Source of the DNA: Brachypodium distachyon
Lineage: Eukaryota > Streptophyta > Magnoliopsida > Poales > Poaceae
Length of the DNA stretch: 64,000 nucleotides
Reading direction: 5' to 3'
NCBI RefSeq assembly: GCF_000005505.3
Contig: NC_016132.3
Span: forward strand, 44,406,914 to 44,470,913
Shown here: positions 11,248-24,500 of the stretch, piece after piece
Layout of the letters: every line of letters begins with the position of its first letter
How positions within the stretch are numbered: position 1 is the stretch's first letter
Notes under the pieces: model-generated
The model's database searches: none
What the model was told of the DNA's origin: nothing
Seen by the model: only the letters and a program-made list of their open reading frames with translations
Made by a program: the position numbers and the translations under genes

Positions 11248-11996
11248 TATTAAAAGGTTAAGCATACAACAACGGAATCAACTGTACCCTCTTTTATCAC
11301 GAAAGGTTTCTTTGTTTCATCGATGTGTTCGTTTTGTCAGGTTTGTTAAATAATTTAATAAAAAAATTCTGTACATCATTTTGATGCCCCCTAAAAAACA
11401 TTTTGATGTAGAGGCCTAAGATTTCATACTCATTTAAAAGTATAGTATAATTTCGATAAATAATGGAAATATATTGGATTTGGTCCAACTTCGGAGGATA
11501 TTGCCCATGGCACATGTGCATCCATCTAAGTTTAGTCCACCGCTTGGATCTAGATCTGGACTCGGTATCCTACTCGGATATGGTGGCAAAGTAACCAACA
11601 GGTAGGAGAATGAGGCACCTGAAGGAGGGTGTGGTCCAATAGTACTTGTTGTCCTTGAACTCTTGGAGCCCACCGGTTGTAAAGATTGGCGTCTTAAATG
11701 ACATATAAGTTTTTTTTTCCGGTGAACAACACATGAGGTTTCATTGGTAGTCCCCATCTAGTTTTCTCAGTGGCGGATCCACCAATATGGCAAGCCATGG
11801 CTAGTGCAACACCTAAACTTATACATTTTCCATAGTGTATATGTGTATTTGTGTATGGATTAATCAATTTTGAATAGTATTCATTTGTTCTGCCACAACT
11901 AATTTTCTTTTCTAGGTCTTCTAGATAATGGATATTGGAAAAAAAATACGGCCCCTCTCTCAACATATTTAAATGTAAAGGGCGCATAGTCTAATA

Positions 11997-12231
11997 CTAC
12001 ATCCGCTTTTAAATATAAAATGTTCTACTTTTATCCTAAGTCTACAAGTTTGACCAAATTTATTAAAAAAAATACTAATATCTCCAATATCAAATAAATA
12101 TACTATAAAAATATATATCCTGAAGGATTTAATAAAACTTATTTAGAGTTATAAATGTTTTTTGTCAAAATTTAACAAATTTGACTTAGCACAAAGTTAG
12201 AACATATCTTATATTCAGGAACGGGAGAGAG
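11997..12231. mobile_element. Degenerate Stowaway-like MITE
   Basis: The left end CTACATCCGCTTTTAAATAT and the right end (reverse complement CTCTCTCCCGTTCCTGAATA) are diverged inverted repeats enclosing AT-rich DNA of about 235 bp. The left flank is TA; the right flank is no longer TA. It lies just downstream of CYP72A gene 1. Confidence 0.5.
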
Positions 12232-12306
12232 TTTCATTTTTCGAGAAGGAACGGAGAGAGTAGAGTAAAACGGTTGATCATCATGAAAGACCAAACCCAT
12301 CGGACT

Positions 12307-12312
12307 TTTATT
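12307..12312 (-). promoter_or_regulatory. Putative polyadenylation signal of CYP72A gene 1
   Basis: TTTATT on the plus strand is AATAAA on the minus strand, 71 bp beyond the gene 1 stop codon. This is a suitable place for a plant near-upstream element. Confidence 0.45.
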
Positions 12313-12382
12313 GCCTTATTAGATAGTCAGGTATAAATGACAATAGTGGCCCTGAAGTGCATCCGTGTTGATGATAAAATTA

Positions 12383-15108
12383 TCACATTGCCCTGAGCTT
12401 AATTTGCGCACCGTGCCATGGACGCAGCAATTTCCCATTATGTGGTGCATGTGTGTATGATGGCGAAAGTTCAAACTCAAAATGTTGAAGTATCATGCAC
12501 AACGCCATCTTGGCCTCAAGCAACGCGAATTGTTGGCCGATGCAGATCCTTGGCCCCCATCCGAAAGGAAGGAATGCACCTGGATTCTTGGACGCCTTGG
12601 AGATCCCCTGGGCGAACCTATCTGGCTTGAACTCATGCACGTCGCTTCCCCATATGTCCGAGTCATGGTGGATAAGCAACACCGGAAGCTCGATGAGAAC
12701 CCCAGCAGGGTACGTGATGCCTCCAATCTCGATCTCCTTGTATGTTTTTCGCACGAACGCGACAGCCGGTGGATACAAACGGAGAACCTCGTAAAGAATC
12801 ATGGTCATCTGCACCATCGATTGGCAAGACTTTATACATCTAATTGGATAATTATCACAACAGAATCAAGTAAAGCAAATGCTACTTACGGTTTTGAGTC
12901 GGCTAATACCCTCGTACTCAAGTTTGCTCTTTCCAAATATGCTGAGGACCTCCTCCCTTGCACGGTCCTGCCACTCCGGGTGCATACTTAGTACGATCAT
13001 TGTCCATGTGAGTAATATTGATGTCGTTTCTGTTCCTGCAAAATAGAACAGCTTGCACTCCTCCACGACTTCTTTAATAGTCATTCCTGAGATGGATTGG
13101 CCATTCTCGTCTGTGTCCCTCATGTTCGACTCAAGCATCAAGCCAAGTAAGTCATATTTGGTACTTTCTCCTTCTTGCATAGCTTGCATCCTTTTTCCAA
13201 CTAGATCATGTAGAATGGATTCGATCTCGTTATTAATTTGATGCATCCTTCTGTTGTTTCTGGTAGGCAAGGACCTGAAAATTAATGCCACATTATGTTA
13301 GCACGGCCAAACTAATTTGATTAACGCTGAATGTATGCTAGCTTAACAAAAAAATTTAAGAAACTTAATAAACCGATGAAGTTAGTGCCCAAATAACCCA
13401 AGTAACTCTTATAAATGCATCTGATAGCTAGAGATAAACTAGTTGTATTGGGGAAAGATCGCCACATTAGTAAATTACATGTACAGTCTACATTTATCAA
13501 CAAAGTTAGGACATTTATGGAGAATGGTATAATGAGTAAAATAAACCACTAGTCCATGAACTTGGCAAAAATGAACACTTTAGTCCACGAACTCGAAAAA
13601 CGCACACTTAAACCCCTAAACTGGGACAACTGTGTCACTTTAGTCCAAAAATGGTTGGGCGAGGTTTAAACACGCCACGTGGGCGTCACGTCGGCTTCGG
13701 CTAGGACCGTGGGCTGCTACTCGATTTTTTCAGATTTTTTTTTGCAAAATCACCATGCTCGAGCCGCCCGTGAGGGGCAAGGCGGCCGCGCCCAGACGGG
13801 GATTCTGAGGCCCTGAGAACCACGTCGTTGATGCCGCTGCCTCGTCTAAGGTCACTATCAAGCCCATAACGCTCAATTTTGACGAGAGGACGCCGGTGAA
13901 GGGGTCGCCGAAGCCGACGTGGCGCCCACGTGACGTGTTTAAGCCTTGCCCAACCGTTTTTGGACTAAACTGACACAGTTGTTCCAGTTTAAGGGTTTAA
14001 GTGTGCGTTTTTCGAGTTCGTGGACTAAAGTGTTCATTTTTTCCGAATTCATGGATTAGTGGTGTATTTACTCTGGTATAATTTGGTACAAGCTTTGAGA
14101 AATTCAATATGATCGTTAATCTATCATAAGAGCATACTGGAAGAACAGAGTACGAATCTAGAATACATAGTGGCAAAATTCTGTTTGGGGGAAAGTTGCA
14201 TATGCACGTGCTAATTAATGAAGTTAACTAGTGCTAGGTGTGACTCACATGTAACCGGGGATGATAATCTTCTTAACGCTGGCTAGAAGGCGCTCAGCTT
14301 GCTCGGATTGCAGCTGGAAAATCCTGCTACCTTCAAGGTAGCTACTTCCGAATGCTGTGCGAGAAATGACATCTCCAGTGAGGTTCTGGAACTCCGGGCA
14401 CACATCCACCTCATACGTACCGTCTGAACCAAGGGACTGCGTCCATCTACTCACAAGCTCTTCGCAGCTCGTGGAAACCGCTGGCAGCATGAGCTGCAAA
14501 GCACATAAATTCCAGTAAACAATCCAGTAAACATTGGAAGTAGTAATCTAGCACGCATATGGAACGATTCCAAGTACCTTGAGCTTCTCGAGATGGAACG
14601 CGGGGTTGAGGATCCTCCTATGCTTGACCCATTTCTCACCCTCGTATGTCGCCACGCCTTCGGCAAGCAGCCTGGACAATGCCGGGAACTTGAGCTTCTC
14701 GAAGTGGCCGAACTTGTTGGACATTACTTCCTTGGTCACGTCAGGGTCGCTGATGGTCACCTTGGGGAAGGGACCAAACCAAGATATGCACGTCTTGCCG
14801 TGCTCCCGGACGGCGTTGTGGAGGAACGGCGCGACGTGGGGGGCAATGTCGTGGCAGCGCAGCGGCATCGGCCTTGATCGCGCCTCCTTGTTCTGCCGCT
14901 CATAGGCATTGACGTCGCCGACGAGGAAACGGTACGGAGTGCCGCGAAGACCCTGGGCACGCAAGGCACGCTCATGCCGCCGGGGGTGCCACCACAGCCG
15001 GTCTAGCAGCCGGGCGGCAGCCTGCCAGAGAAGCACAAAGCCCAGGGTACCGCATATCAGGAAGCTCCATCGCAATGAGGCTGGACTTATCAACGCTCCA
15101 AGAACCAT
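12383..15108 (-). CDS. Cytochrome P450, CYP72A family (gene 1), 4 exons, intact
   Basis: This is a predicted ER-anchored haem monooxygenase that would take electrons from NADPH-P450 reductase. Exons (minus strand): 15108-14578, 14493-14249, 13274-12890, 12808-12383. They join to 1587 bp, 528 residues, with GT-AG borders. Visible features are an N-terminal hydrophobic anchor ([17 protein letters not shown]), the CYP72A-type WWHPRR and [10 protein letters not shown] region, C-helix [14 protein letters not shown]-helix AGTETT, ExxR (EVLR, about 394-397), FKPDRF, and the haem loop [10 protein letters not shown] with Cys at about 476. Length is normal for CYP72A. Unlike genes 2-4 it has no intron after the EHG codons. 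It shares this and the FGWGPR loop with gene 5, so it belongs to that subclade. Intron 2 holds a Mutator-like MITE. Substrate unknown; family members oxidise terpenoids, gibberellins or herbicides. Confidence 0.95.
13534..14073. mobile_element. Mutator-like MITE, copy A (9-bp TSD), in gene 1 intron
   Basis: The ends are long inverted repeats (over 100 bp) starting GAGTAAAATAAACCACTAGT and ending in its complement TTTACTC. A 9-bp duplication TGGTATAAT flanks it (13525-13533 and 14074-14082), the hallmark of Mutator-like elements. The 540-bp element lies in intron 2 of CYP72A gene 1. Its GC-rich centre contains an open stretch (AATTTTGACGAGAGGACGCC and neighbours) shared with copy B at 27970-28480. 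Confidence 0.9.
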
Positions 15109-15210
15109 TGCTCTCTTGAGAAGTGGAGTACTGGGAGGGGGAAAAAGGCGCTAGAAGACAGTGCAAGGGGGGCTAATTTGATTGGATTGTTGGGTCGTGA
15201 TGTGTCGCAA

Positions 15211-15218
15211 TATATAGA
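15211..15218 (-). promoter_or_regulatory. Putative TATA box of CYP72A gene 1
   Basis: TATATAGA on the plus strand reads TCTATATA on the minus strand, 103 bp upstream of the gene 1 ATG. This is a plausible plant core promoter spacing allowing for a 5' UTR. Confidence 0.55.
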
Positions 15219-15944
15219 GATGCCACTGGGAGGTGGGTAGTGCCTGTGGCCATTTGTTTAAGTTTCTCGTGCACTAGGATCAGTCCATGCCTTGCTCTTA
15301 AGGAACTTGGTAGAGAAGAAACCTGAAGGGAGATCTGATTGCTTAGTTGACCCAGGATGATCTGACCTTTTTCTGTCTTGCTTTGGGGAAGGATGGTCTG
15401 ATTTGTTAAATTAAGAGTGGTCATCGGCGCAGCATAGGCACTCATGGCCTCATGGGGCGCCAGGGCGACTAGTCAACGGTCTCCGAGGACAATAATGATA
15501 TGCCCACTACCCGCAAAAAACTAAATGATATGGCCACATGCATAATAATCCAGCTAGCAACATTATACGACCAGTAAAAATGTACGTAGAGCTTTCATAT
15601 CGAAATTCAAGATCTCACTGTGGCCAATGTATACGAGAAAATAGAGATGGAAGTTTCTATAGAAAGCATACAGGTGGATCGGGTCCCACATGCGGCGTGT
15701 TGTGGTGGCTAATTCGCTGCGGTTTCTCGCTGGAGGGGGTGTGTTAGGCTTCGTCGTATGAGCGGCACGGCATGGCGGCAGGCACCGATGAACCCAGCTA
15801 TGCGTATCTGCAAAAATCAAAGTGATGACATCCTTCTGTTCTTGTTTTTACAGAGAAATCAAACATTTAGTAAGCGACATTAGAGGAGAGGCACAAGAAA
15901 TTATGGGGATCAACTGGCCAGAAATCGGACTGAGAGCGGTTTTG
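15219..15944. other. Gene 1 upstream region, no gene seen
   Basis: This region lies upstream of minus-strand gene 1 and left of the TIR-bounded element that starts near 15945. Short ORFs here show no domain. It should hold the distal promoter of gene 1. Confidence 0.5.
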
Positions 15945-18900
15945 CTAGCGCACAGGCGCCTGCTTTTTTTCTTCAAACCAGGCGATGCGGGAGGCCGTCT
16001 GATCTGTGTGCTTGGAGATTCGTTATGCCGGCGCTGAGGTCAAGCGTTTTGTTTTATGTGTCCTGTCCTCTCCTAGTGGGGCTGTGCTCTGTCTCTTTCC
16101 AAAATTCTAGCCAGCGATTTTGTATTCCATTTCTAGGTTGCCTCGGAGCTTGGGGAGAAAGGGGAAATGAGTACTCCGGCGATCCCTTCCTCCTGTCTCC
16201 GGTGATCCCTTCCTCCCGTCTCCCTCTGCGAGGGTTAGATCTGCTGGTCTGTGCCCAATTTGTTGTCCGGCCGGATTATTTTGTTTCAGGTATCCTTGTC
16301 CCATCCTTTATCTCCATCGGTTTGTTGGTTTGATGCATAGGGAACGCTCGATTTTTGCGTGCGGGGTGGTGGCCGTGTTTGAGATTGTTCCCTCATCTTT
16401 TAGCAGTGTTTATGTGGTTGTTGATGTTTGCAGCTGTGCGATTTTGAGCCCCTGTTGTGTCAATTGAGGTTGATTTGTGGGTTCTGGTATGAGTGCCTAG
16501 GGCAGGGTGGTGCTGGCTGTGTTGGTTGATGGGTTGGTCTGGATGGGATCTGACAAATCAAGAGTTTTGTTGAGCCCTGTGTGGAGTGTAGTTGTGCTGC
16601 TACGTTCCGCAGCTGTTTTGGTGCTCAATTTTTTTTTAGTTGTGCGCGGTGAGAGGTGCGTGGTTGTGGTCTAGATTTCCCTATCCATCAATTAGACCCA
16701 GAATTGTGCTCGCTTTCCCCGCCACCGGCGACCCTTCTTGCTGCAGCTGCAGGTGACGAACCACCATCTCCGCCCCCTCCCCCTCCATCCCCCTTCTTCA
16801 GATGCCTCTTCCCCTCGAGCTCCTACTGTCGCCTGCCTGTGCCGTCCCGTTTCCGATGATTTCCTCCTCCGATTGATTCACTGATCTTTGTTGGCTGCAG
16901 ATCCTTCAAGGTAGCCTCTCCTTGTGCGTGAGTGTGTGTCGATTGAGTGTACATAAATGGTCTATCGATATGTAGCCAACTGTTATCTATGTCTCTCTCT
17001 TTTGTCTCTCTCTGTATATGTCCCAGTAGTTACAATTCAAATCTTGTAATTAATTGTCGTTCCTTATTAGATTGACTTGTTATTTAATGGGCATCTTACT
17101 TCTCCATTTATCTGGTGACAAAGCGCCTTTGGTGATTTTCATCCCCATGGTTTTGATGACAGCAATATTGCGTTGGTAGTGTCGTTTGTGAATGTCATTG
17201 TTGCCTAGATGTAGTAGTAGAGTGTAGGTAGGGTTTGATAATCAGTTCAGTTTAATATGGTTATGTGTTCCTATTACCTGGACTTGTATTGTCTGAAACA
17301 TGGTTTGACAATCTCATGTGCTCTAATTGAAGTGTTGTGCTTTTTACCCCAAGGGCAAAGCTTGATGAGTTCTTCTTTTTGTCAGTCTGATCAGTAATTT
17401 TTGGGCCAGATCATTTTGAGTTGGCTCTTTATTTTCATTGCACTCATTTTCAATGCTACAGTTCCAATATCCCCTAATTGCAATTGCAGGTTATATTTTT
17501 GTCTTGGGGAATGCTTTCTGTGCTTTTTTTTTGTTACTAGTTTTAATGAGGCATAGACCCAAGGTTAGTTGTGTGTGCCTGCTTTTTTCTTTGTAATACC
17601 TATATTCACAATGTCGGCTCAATAATATTGCATACACCAATGGAATTGTATGTTAGATAAGACGCAATTAATGTATTACTTCATCTAACACTTTAGTGTT
17701 TCACTTTACAGAGGCACTCGATCAAATGGCATAGACCAGTCCGATTGCATGTTTAAGTATGGTGCAATTTATGTATCACGATATTGCAATTTGCACTGTC
17801 ACCCAACAATGATTGCACCCATATAAACATGTGTAATTTATCTAGAAACCGCAAAGTTTTAAATCTAGGGCATCCTAGCAGGGTCAATTAACTATGTAGA
17901 CATTCCTATGCATCACTTTTGTGCAATTTAGTTCATTTTTTTCTAGCTTTAATGGTCTTTTGGTATGTAATTGGTTGTTTAGAGGCTGCCAATAAAATTG
18001 CATAGACCAGTCCATTTTTCACGATTAAATAAGATGCAATATACACTTTAGTGCAATTGTTTTATTTAGAGGCAGTCGTTCAAATTGCATAGGACATACA
18101 ATTTTTGCACGATCACATAATATGCAATTTATGTATCTCAATGTAGAAATTTATTTTTGATTTTTTAATAGGTAACTAATTATCTGTTCTTGAGCTAATC
18201 GATTAAATCTGCGCAGATCGACGCAATTGCATGGTGTAGTATGATGCAATTGCAGTGTTTTAAATTTTAAGTCGCACCTGGTTTGAGATAAAAAAAAAAG
18301 GCAGTCACTTTGGTTTATGGATCCTCCGTCATGGCTGTACTAATTCAATTCACTAACTTGATCTATGTGTTTGTAGCTGATTTTGCTTCCCTTTTCAGGG
18401 CCTTTTTTTGTAAATTGCAATATTAAGCAAGCCAACTTATTGCAATTGCCATTTTTAGGTTTTGTGTTTTCTTGGGTATATGTGCAGTAGTTCTTTTATT
18501 CAAATTGCAGTACCTTTTAAATTTTAATTGCACTGTGACCCCTTCGTCACACTGCTGCTACTATTGCAATTCCAGCGTTTTCAAATTGCAATTGCAGTTT
18601 TAGATTCTGCATATTTTTGCATGTTTTCCCAATATGGATTTCATTCAAATTACACTGCATTTTTTTATTTTAGTCCTTCTACTGTTGCAACCTAGCTTTT
18701 GTCAAATTGCAAGTTAAACTAAATTGCACTGACTCTTAAACTTAATTGCACTCCTTCGACTGTTTTTTCATTGCGCTGAAATTTCTGCACAGACGTACAC
18801 TGATGATTTATTTGTCGAATCTTTTTCTTTCAGATGCAGAAATGAGTCAGAGAAGGCCATTTTTTGGTATTTCAGTTGGTTATTTTCATATGCCTCAAAT

Positions 18901-20957
18901 TTCTGTGGAGGCTGGAGTGTGGCACAGGAAATCTAAGAGCTCATATTTGAATGGTAGATGTTTCTCACTGATTTAGGCCTGCCTGCCTGCATGGTTTTAG
19001 TCATCTAATTATCAGTTTTTTCAATCATCTAATTTTGTCACCTAACGTATCTGAAAAATAGAGGACTTGGCCTAGGCATATGTCCTTGACAATTGGAGAC
19101 GGTTTTTTGTATGTTCGATGACTGAAAAAATAGATGATGCTTTTTGGCTGAAAAGATGGGACATATCCAGGTTAGCACGGCAAATTTGTAATTACAGATG
19201 TATAGATACGTTTCTCTGAATTTGTGCTGCTTTGACACATGAAAATCCCCATGGGGGTCTGAGGTGTGCATTTCTGAATTTTGTGTCCCCTTTCTTTTTA
19301 GGTCTTGCTGCTAGCTGCTCATTAATGTATCTCCACTGTATGTTTTACCTATGAATTGGAAGCCTAGCTTTGAATTTTATTATCACTTTGTCGAGTTGTA
19401 TCCTTTTCTTGATCTATAAACATGGCAAATTCTATTTGGGAAAATGCATACATGGATTAGTGTTCCACTGTTCTGCAAGCACAAGTAGATTCAGTATTTG
19501 TTTCTGGGAAAAATAAAGATGATTTGTACTATCTACATGCCTTGGCAGATTCTATTTTGGGAAAATGCATACATGGATCGGTGTTCAGCAAGCACGAGTA
19601 TTCAATAATTGTGTTTGGTAGTTACCTATGCTCCATTGAGCTCTTGTGTGAAATTGAAAGGGAAATTTTGCGAGCTGTCTGCATACAGGGGGTACCAATG
19701 AATAGCATATGTTGTTTCACTTCATCGGTAAGATGATTTTGTTTGGATAAAAAAAATTATGTCTTTGTTGCCTAACCTATCCTTATATGCGAGTATGCAT
19801 CTTCTCACAGCCTCTATTTTCTATTTTCCCTGTTTTTCCCGCAGGAAAACTCCAGGCATGTTACTAATCTTTCTTCATTTTTTGTTTCTTGTGCATCTCA
19901 AGCATATTCCAGATGAGCAGTTTTTGAGTTTTCGAGCATTGTCGCAGGCCATGTTTTTGAAGTGGATTTTTGAGAGGGGTTTTCAAAGTGGCTTGGCTGA
20001 ATGTTGTTTTGTTTTTGAGTCACTTCTTTGTGAAGCCCACAAAGCATACAACAAGCGGGAAGAGCAGGCGAATAAAAAAGAAACCGAAGGGTAGACACAA
20101 GATTCAAATCTGAAGGCTGAGGGAGAAGCGACTGAAATTTGTATGTTTTTCACAGGAGAAGGCATCCCCTGTTTTTAATTCAAATTTGCACTTCTTTTAA
20201 AATTTAATTGCATCATGTTTACTATTTGCAATCCTAGTTCTATAAAAATACAATTGCAGCTGATTTAATTGGAATTGCATCCCAGCTATCTACTACTATG
20301 TATTTTCTTAAGGTAATTTTGAATTCTGTTCCAAGCCAGATTTTATCTTGTGTGTTTTAGATGATCCCATAATCTGCTTCCCTGGATATTCTGTATTTTT
20401 TTTTCAGTTTTTGATGTCTGCTAGATCTTAAAAATCTGTTCCAAAGCATCTTTGTTAGAAATTTGTATTATGTTTTTCTTTCCTTTAGTCTTAGCCTTAG
20501 TCTTGAATACCGTTCCAACGATCCAAGGAATTCTTGTGCCTACAGTAGATTAGGCTGAGACTATTCCAGAATAAGCCAAGTCCAGTCCAGAACAGTTATG
20601 CATTTTTTTCTGTATAGTCCATAATTCTTAGACAAAGTAATAGTGTATAACTGCAATCCATTTCTATCAAAATCAGTTGAATGTTAGAAGGATTTAATCA
20701 GTACACTTTTTTGCTTTTTGTATTCATGATTGCAATTACTGCTATGCATTTTTTTCTCCTTTACACAATTGGTTGCAGTAGGTGGGGTTTGGGGGACCAG
20801 CAAACACACAATAGTCTTCTGTTGTTTCTGTCTATTAGATAGGAGATATGAGGCTTACAAAAAAGTGACTGTTTTTTAATCTCAAACCAGACGACTGGAT
20901 TTTGCATAAATAACAGGCGCCTGATTTGAAGCCCAAAACCAGACGCCTGTCCGTTAG
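15945..20957. mobile_element. ~5-kb AT-rich element with imperfect terminal inverted repeats
   Basis: The left end CTAGCGCACAGGCGCCTG, followed by CTTCAAACCAGGCG, matches the reverse complement of the right end (CTAACGGACAGGCGTCTG, then CTTCAAATCAGGCG). This gives about 40 bp of diverged TIR. No transposase is visible. Inside, the sequence is T-rich with many ATTGCAATT-like motifs between about 17600 and 18760, and small ORFs without domains (16656-16859; 18746-18976). I could not identify a matching target duplication, so the exact borders and superfamily are uncertain. The right end stops just before sequence homologous to the promoters of genes 3 and 4. Confidence 0.55.
19423..19620 (+). 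repeat. Pair of direct repeats (~70-80 bp)
   Basis: GGCAAATTCTATTTGGGAAA with ATGCATACATGGAT near 19423-19460 recurs as GGCAGATTCTATTTTGGGAA with ATGCATACATGGAT near 19547-19580. Both copies continue into GTGTTC and CAGCAAGCAC-type sequence. It is a local segmental duplication inside the 15.9-20.96 kb element. Confidence 0.65.
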
Positions 20958-20970
20958 ATAGAAGAAAGGG

Positions 20971-21232
20971 AAATTGCTTGTCTTTTGTGTGGTATACATC
21001 TTTTTCCACACAAGACTCGTTCATGGCCGTAGATAAACTTTTACGATAAAAGAAAGGGAAACAAGAAGAGGAGGAAAACATGTGATGCCAAGCAAAGCAC
21101 CTATATATCGCAGGCTATCCTTTCAATGCGCCTATGAAACATTCAGTGCGCATGGAACTACTGCTACTTCAATGTACAACGGTCACTCCACACTTCAAAG
21201 TTTGGTTATTACACGAGTCAGTAAGAAACTAA
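20971..21232 (+). promoter_or_regulatory. Conserved CYP72A promoter module, gene 2 copy
   Basis: This upstream block aligns by eye with 35345-35595 (gene 3) and 41155-41451 (gene 4). The best-conserved core is AAAACATGTGATGCCA at 21075-21090, which contains a CATGTG E-box. In place of the gene 3 TATA box, gene 2 has TATGAAA at 21133-21139. Homology begins right after the TIR element ending near 20957, so distal promoter sequence is cut off there. Confidence 0.6.
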
Positions 21233-21551
21233 ATGGAGGTCGACGCAGCAGCAAGGGCACTCGTAGGTGACGTGGCTTCTCCATCACCGTGGAGCCTGCT
21301 CTGCGTTCTTGCTGCGCTGCTTGTCCTGTGGGCATCCTCCCACGGCGCAGAGAGATGCTGGCTGAGGCCGCGGCGGCTCGGTCGGGCGCTCCGAGCGCAG
21401 GGACTCGGCGGCACAGCATACCGCTTCCCGACCGGGGATCTCACGGAGAACAGCAGGCTCAACAAGGAGGCGCGGTCCAGCCCCATGCCGCCGTGCCACG
21501 ATATTGTGCCACGCGTAGCGCCACACCTCTACAACACTGTCAAGGAACACG

Positions 21552-24500
21552 GTATGTGAATTATGTTTCTGTTTTTAAGAAAAACTAGCAAGGTGCCCGC
21601 TCAATCTGCGCGGCTTTTTTATCCTATCATGTGTAACTGTGGACTTGTTTTGTATTTGACTTTCATATTGAAAAATTATCTTTGCTTTGATAGTTCATTT
21701 TTGTTTTCAGAAGCCTATGTAAGTAGGATTTGAGAAACATTGAATCATTCGTAAGATAATTTTCCCATGATTGATTTTATTCCTAAAATTTCTGAGTAAG
21801 CACTTGGCAACCAACTTTTATAATATACTAGAGATGTATTGAAGTTGTATTCATGTTTGTCCTGAGGAATTGTCTCGATAGTCAGATGCTAAACTGATCC
21901 CGGAAAGGATTCATGATTTTTTTTGGTATTTTCTTTCATTTGGACTTCTACTGGTCTTGATTTCCCTTCACTGGTTCACATGCGACCAATCCACCAAGAA
22001 TTGTTTTCCTCTAGGTGACCTTACGTACCTATCAATGCTGGGACAATGTGAACCTATTTGTCCAATCAGTTAACATGTTTGAAATAATTGATGTTAGACT
22101 GATTTGATCTTTATCTATTCACGGGAGAATAGGTCACTTGTAAGACACATAGATTTGTATTATAAAATATTTGGGAAAATAAAAACTTTGTTACCTATAT
22201 CCAAATAGAAGGACAGTTTTGTCGACCACCAAAGAGAATTAATGTTTTTTGGCCAAGTATAAAAAGAGCAGGTTTAAACATATCCTTAATATATATATAT
22301 ATATGTATATATATGTATGTATTATAATGTCTAATACTTTTCTATATGTGGTTTATTTGATGTTCTCTCTCACTTGTTTTATTAACCACCAAAGAGATGG
22401 TTCATGGCTCTGTGCATCGATTGATGGAGAGGCCGGGGCTCTGGCCCCTTTTCGAAAAAAAAGTGACTTCTAATCCGAAAGACTAATTTGGTTTGGAGTT
22501 TGACTCACTTCACATCAACATGACCGAAACATGTAAGTTTACAGGAACCTACCTTTTTGTGTTTTCAAAACAACAAATGCTAACTGACATTTAGTTTTGT
22601 GAGATCAACAAAGCATCACTTTACTATCCTTGAATGGCATGGCATATAAGAGTCAAGCATGGTGCTCCCAAACCAACTTGTTCCCTAATGGCTTAATAGA
22701 TTTTCCTGGACAACTGATGAATTACAAAGGCCAAATATAGTTGAATATACCTTGATGATATCATGCATCTTTTGCTCTTTCCCCACGCCATAGACCCTCC
22801 AGGCTCAGAGCATGAGGTAGTCCTTGCTATGGAAGCAAATGAAGATCCAGTAAAAAATATATACATTTTACAGAGAGCCTTTCAAGATTGTACAACCTCC
22901 AAAATCTGAAAAAAAAATACTGTATTGTCTAACCCTATGATCACCGTTTGATAAATCATCTACAATTTATATGAATATTATTAGCTTCGCTAACATGAAG
23001 GTATTAAATTTGCAATTATTAGTAATTGCAAATTGTGCTAATATTAGTTTAGCAGAACCGCATGATTATACGATATTGGTCCATCACTGACAAAAATATG
23101 AGCAAACTGTTTTTAAGCGTACCTCAATAAGTTGTTGATAGCCCACCTACAGGATCAAAAATCCCTTTTGGCTCCCGATCACCAGGTAGCCTTTTTAGAA
23201 ATTCTTCAAAAATCACATTATTTGGGTTTAGAAAAAATCATGAAAAGAAATATACATGCACAATGAATGTATGTCACATGTCTGTAATTTTTAATTACGA
23301 AATTTATTCATTTTGAGCTAAAAAAAATAAATGCATAGATTTCGAATAGATTTACATATTACTATTTTTATTTTGCTTGGGCTCAGTTGCCCGAGATTGT
23401 GTTTTTCTCGGTCGACGCCTTCCCGACCGTACGATCATCTTTGAGATTATGTTTTTCTCACTCGACGCCTTCTTGACCATACCATCATTACTTTGAACGT
23501 ATAGGATCGGTCGACTGAGAATTTGTATTTCTCAGTCGATTGAGCCGTAGACGGACCCTTACTATTTTCCATCCGTAGATTTGTGTTTTAGTACAAATCA
23601 GAAATCAATATATCTCTTGACGAAAATTTACGCATGTGTAGTATATATATACTTGATTTTTTTTTTCATATTTTTGAATTTTTTTATAAATCTGATTTCC
23701 AATTTTTAAAACATTTGTGGACCAATAATAAAATTATTGTTATAAACCTGAAGCATGATAAATTAGTATATAGAGGGATTAGCTAGGAATACCCGCATCC
23801 GCATGTACCATCCTAGCTATGCATGCGCTGATTCCTTATCTTGCAATGTTCAAAGGGAGCCACATCTGTGCAACGAACCAATCTGGCCCCTTCCCCCTGA
23901 GTGCATGTCCATCCACGTATGTTGATACAGAGGGGTGAGGCTGCCGGCCTACAGGGAAAGCACAGAGGGGTGATCAAGGCCAGAGGTACCTGTCGTGCAC
24001 TGGCCGCCGCCAGACCCTGCAACGACGCGTCGCACGTTGAGACGGGAAGAAAATTGTAGCGACCAGCTTTAGGAGGCTACGAAGATTTAGATGGATCGGG
24101 AGAAAGATTAGATAGGAAGATGGCATGGTGGGTAATTTTCTTTAACTTGGGTATAAAAGGAAAGGTTATCGGTGAGATCAACGGTTGTGTTGCTTTGCCC
24201 TATCAAATCAACGGTCAGAATTTTTGCTTTTTTTGTGGGATTTTCTAGAGGGTATATGTTTTTTCTGGTTGCTCCGTCATGTACTTTTAATGTATAATAT
24301 ATTGTAGGAGAAGCTGCAAGACTATATATATGTCAATTAATAATTAAACAGAGTAGAAAAGAAGAAAGAAGGAGAGATTAAACTCTTGCTGCAGCCTCCT
24401 TTCTTTCCCTTCTCTGTCTAATATGTTTGTTTCCGACGTGAACATTGAGTTTGATGCGTTTGAAAAGTGTTGTCGACTATTTGATCTTATTGGCAAAAAA

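Noticed and set aside
12482..12991. Plus-strand ORFs of 100-170 residues opposite gene 1
   Set aside because: They are antisense shadows of the P450 exons on the minus strand and contain no domain of their own. The same applies to the ORFs opposite genes 3, 4 and 5.
22225..22397. 13-bp direct repeat ACCACCAAAGAGA around a 147-bp AT-rich segment
   Set aside because: It could be a target-site duplication, but the enclosed DNA has a (TA)n tract and no recognisable element ends or tail. A local duplication is equally likely.
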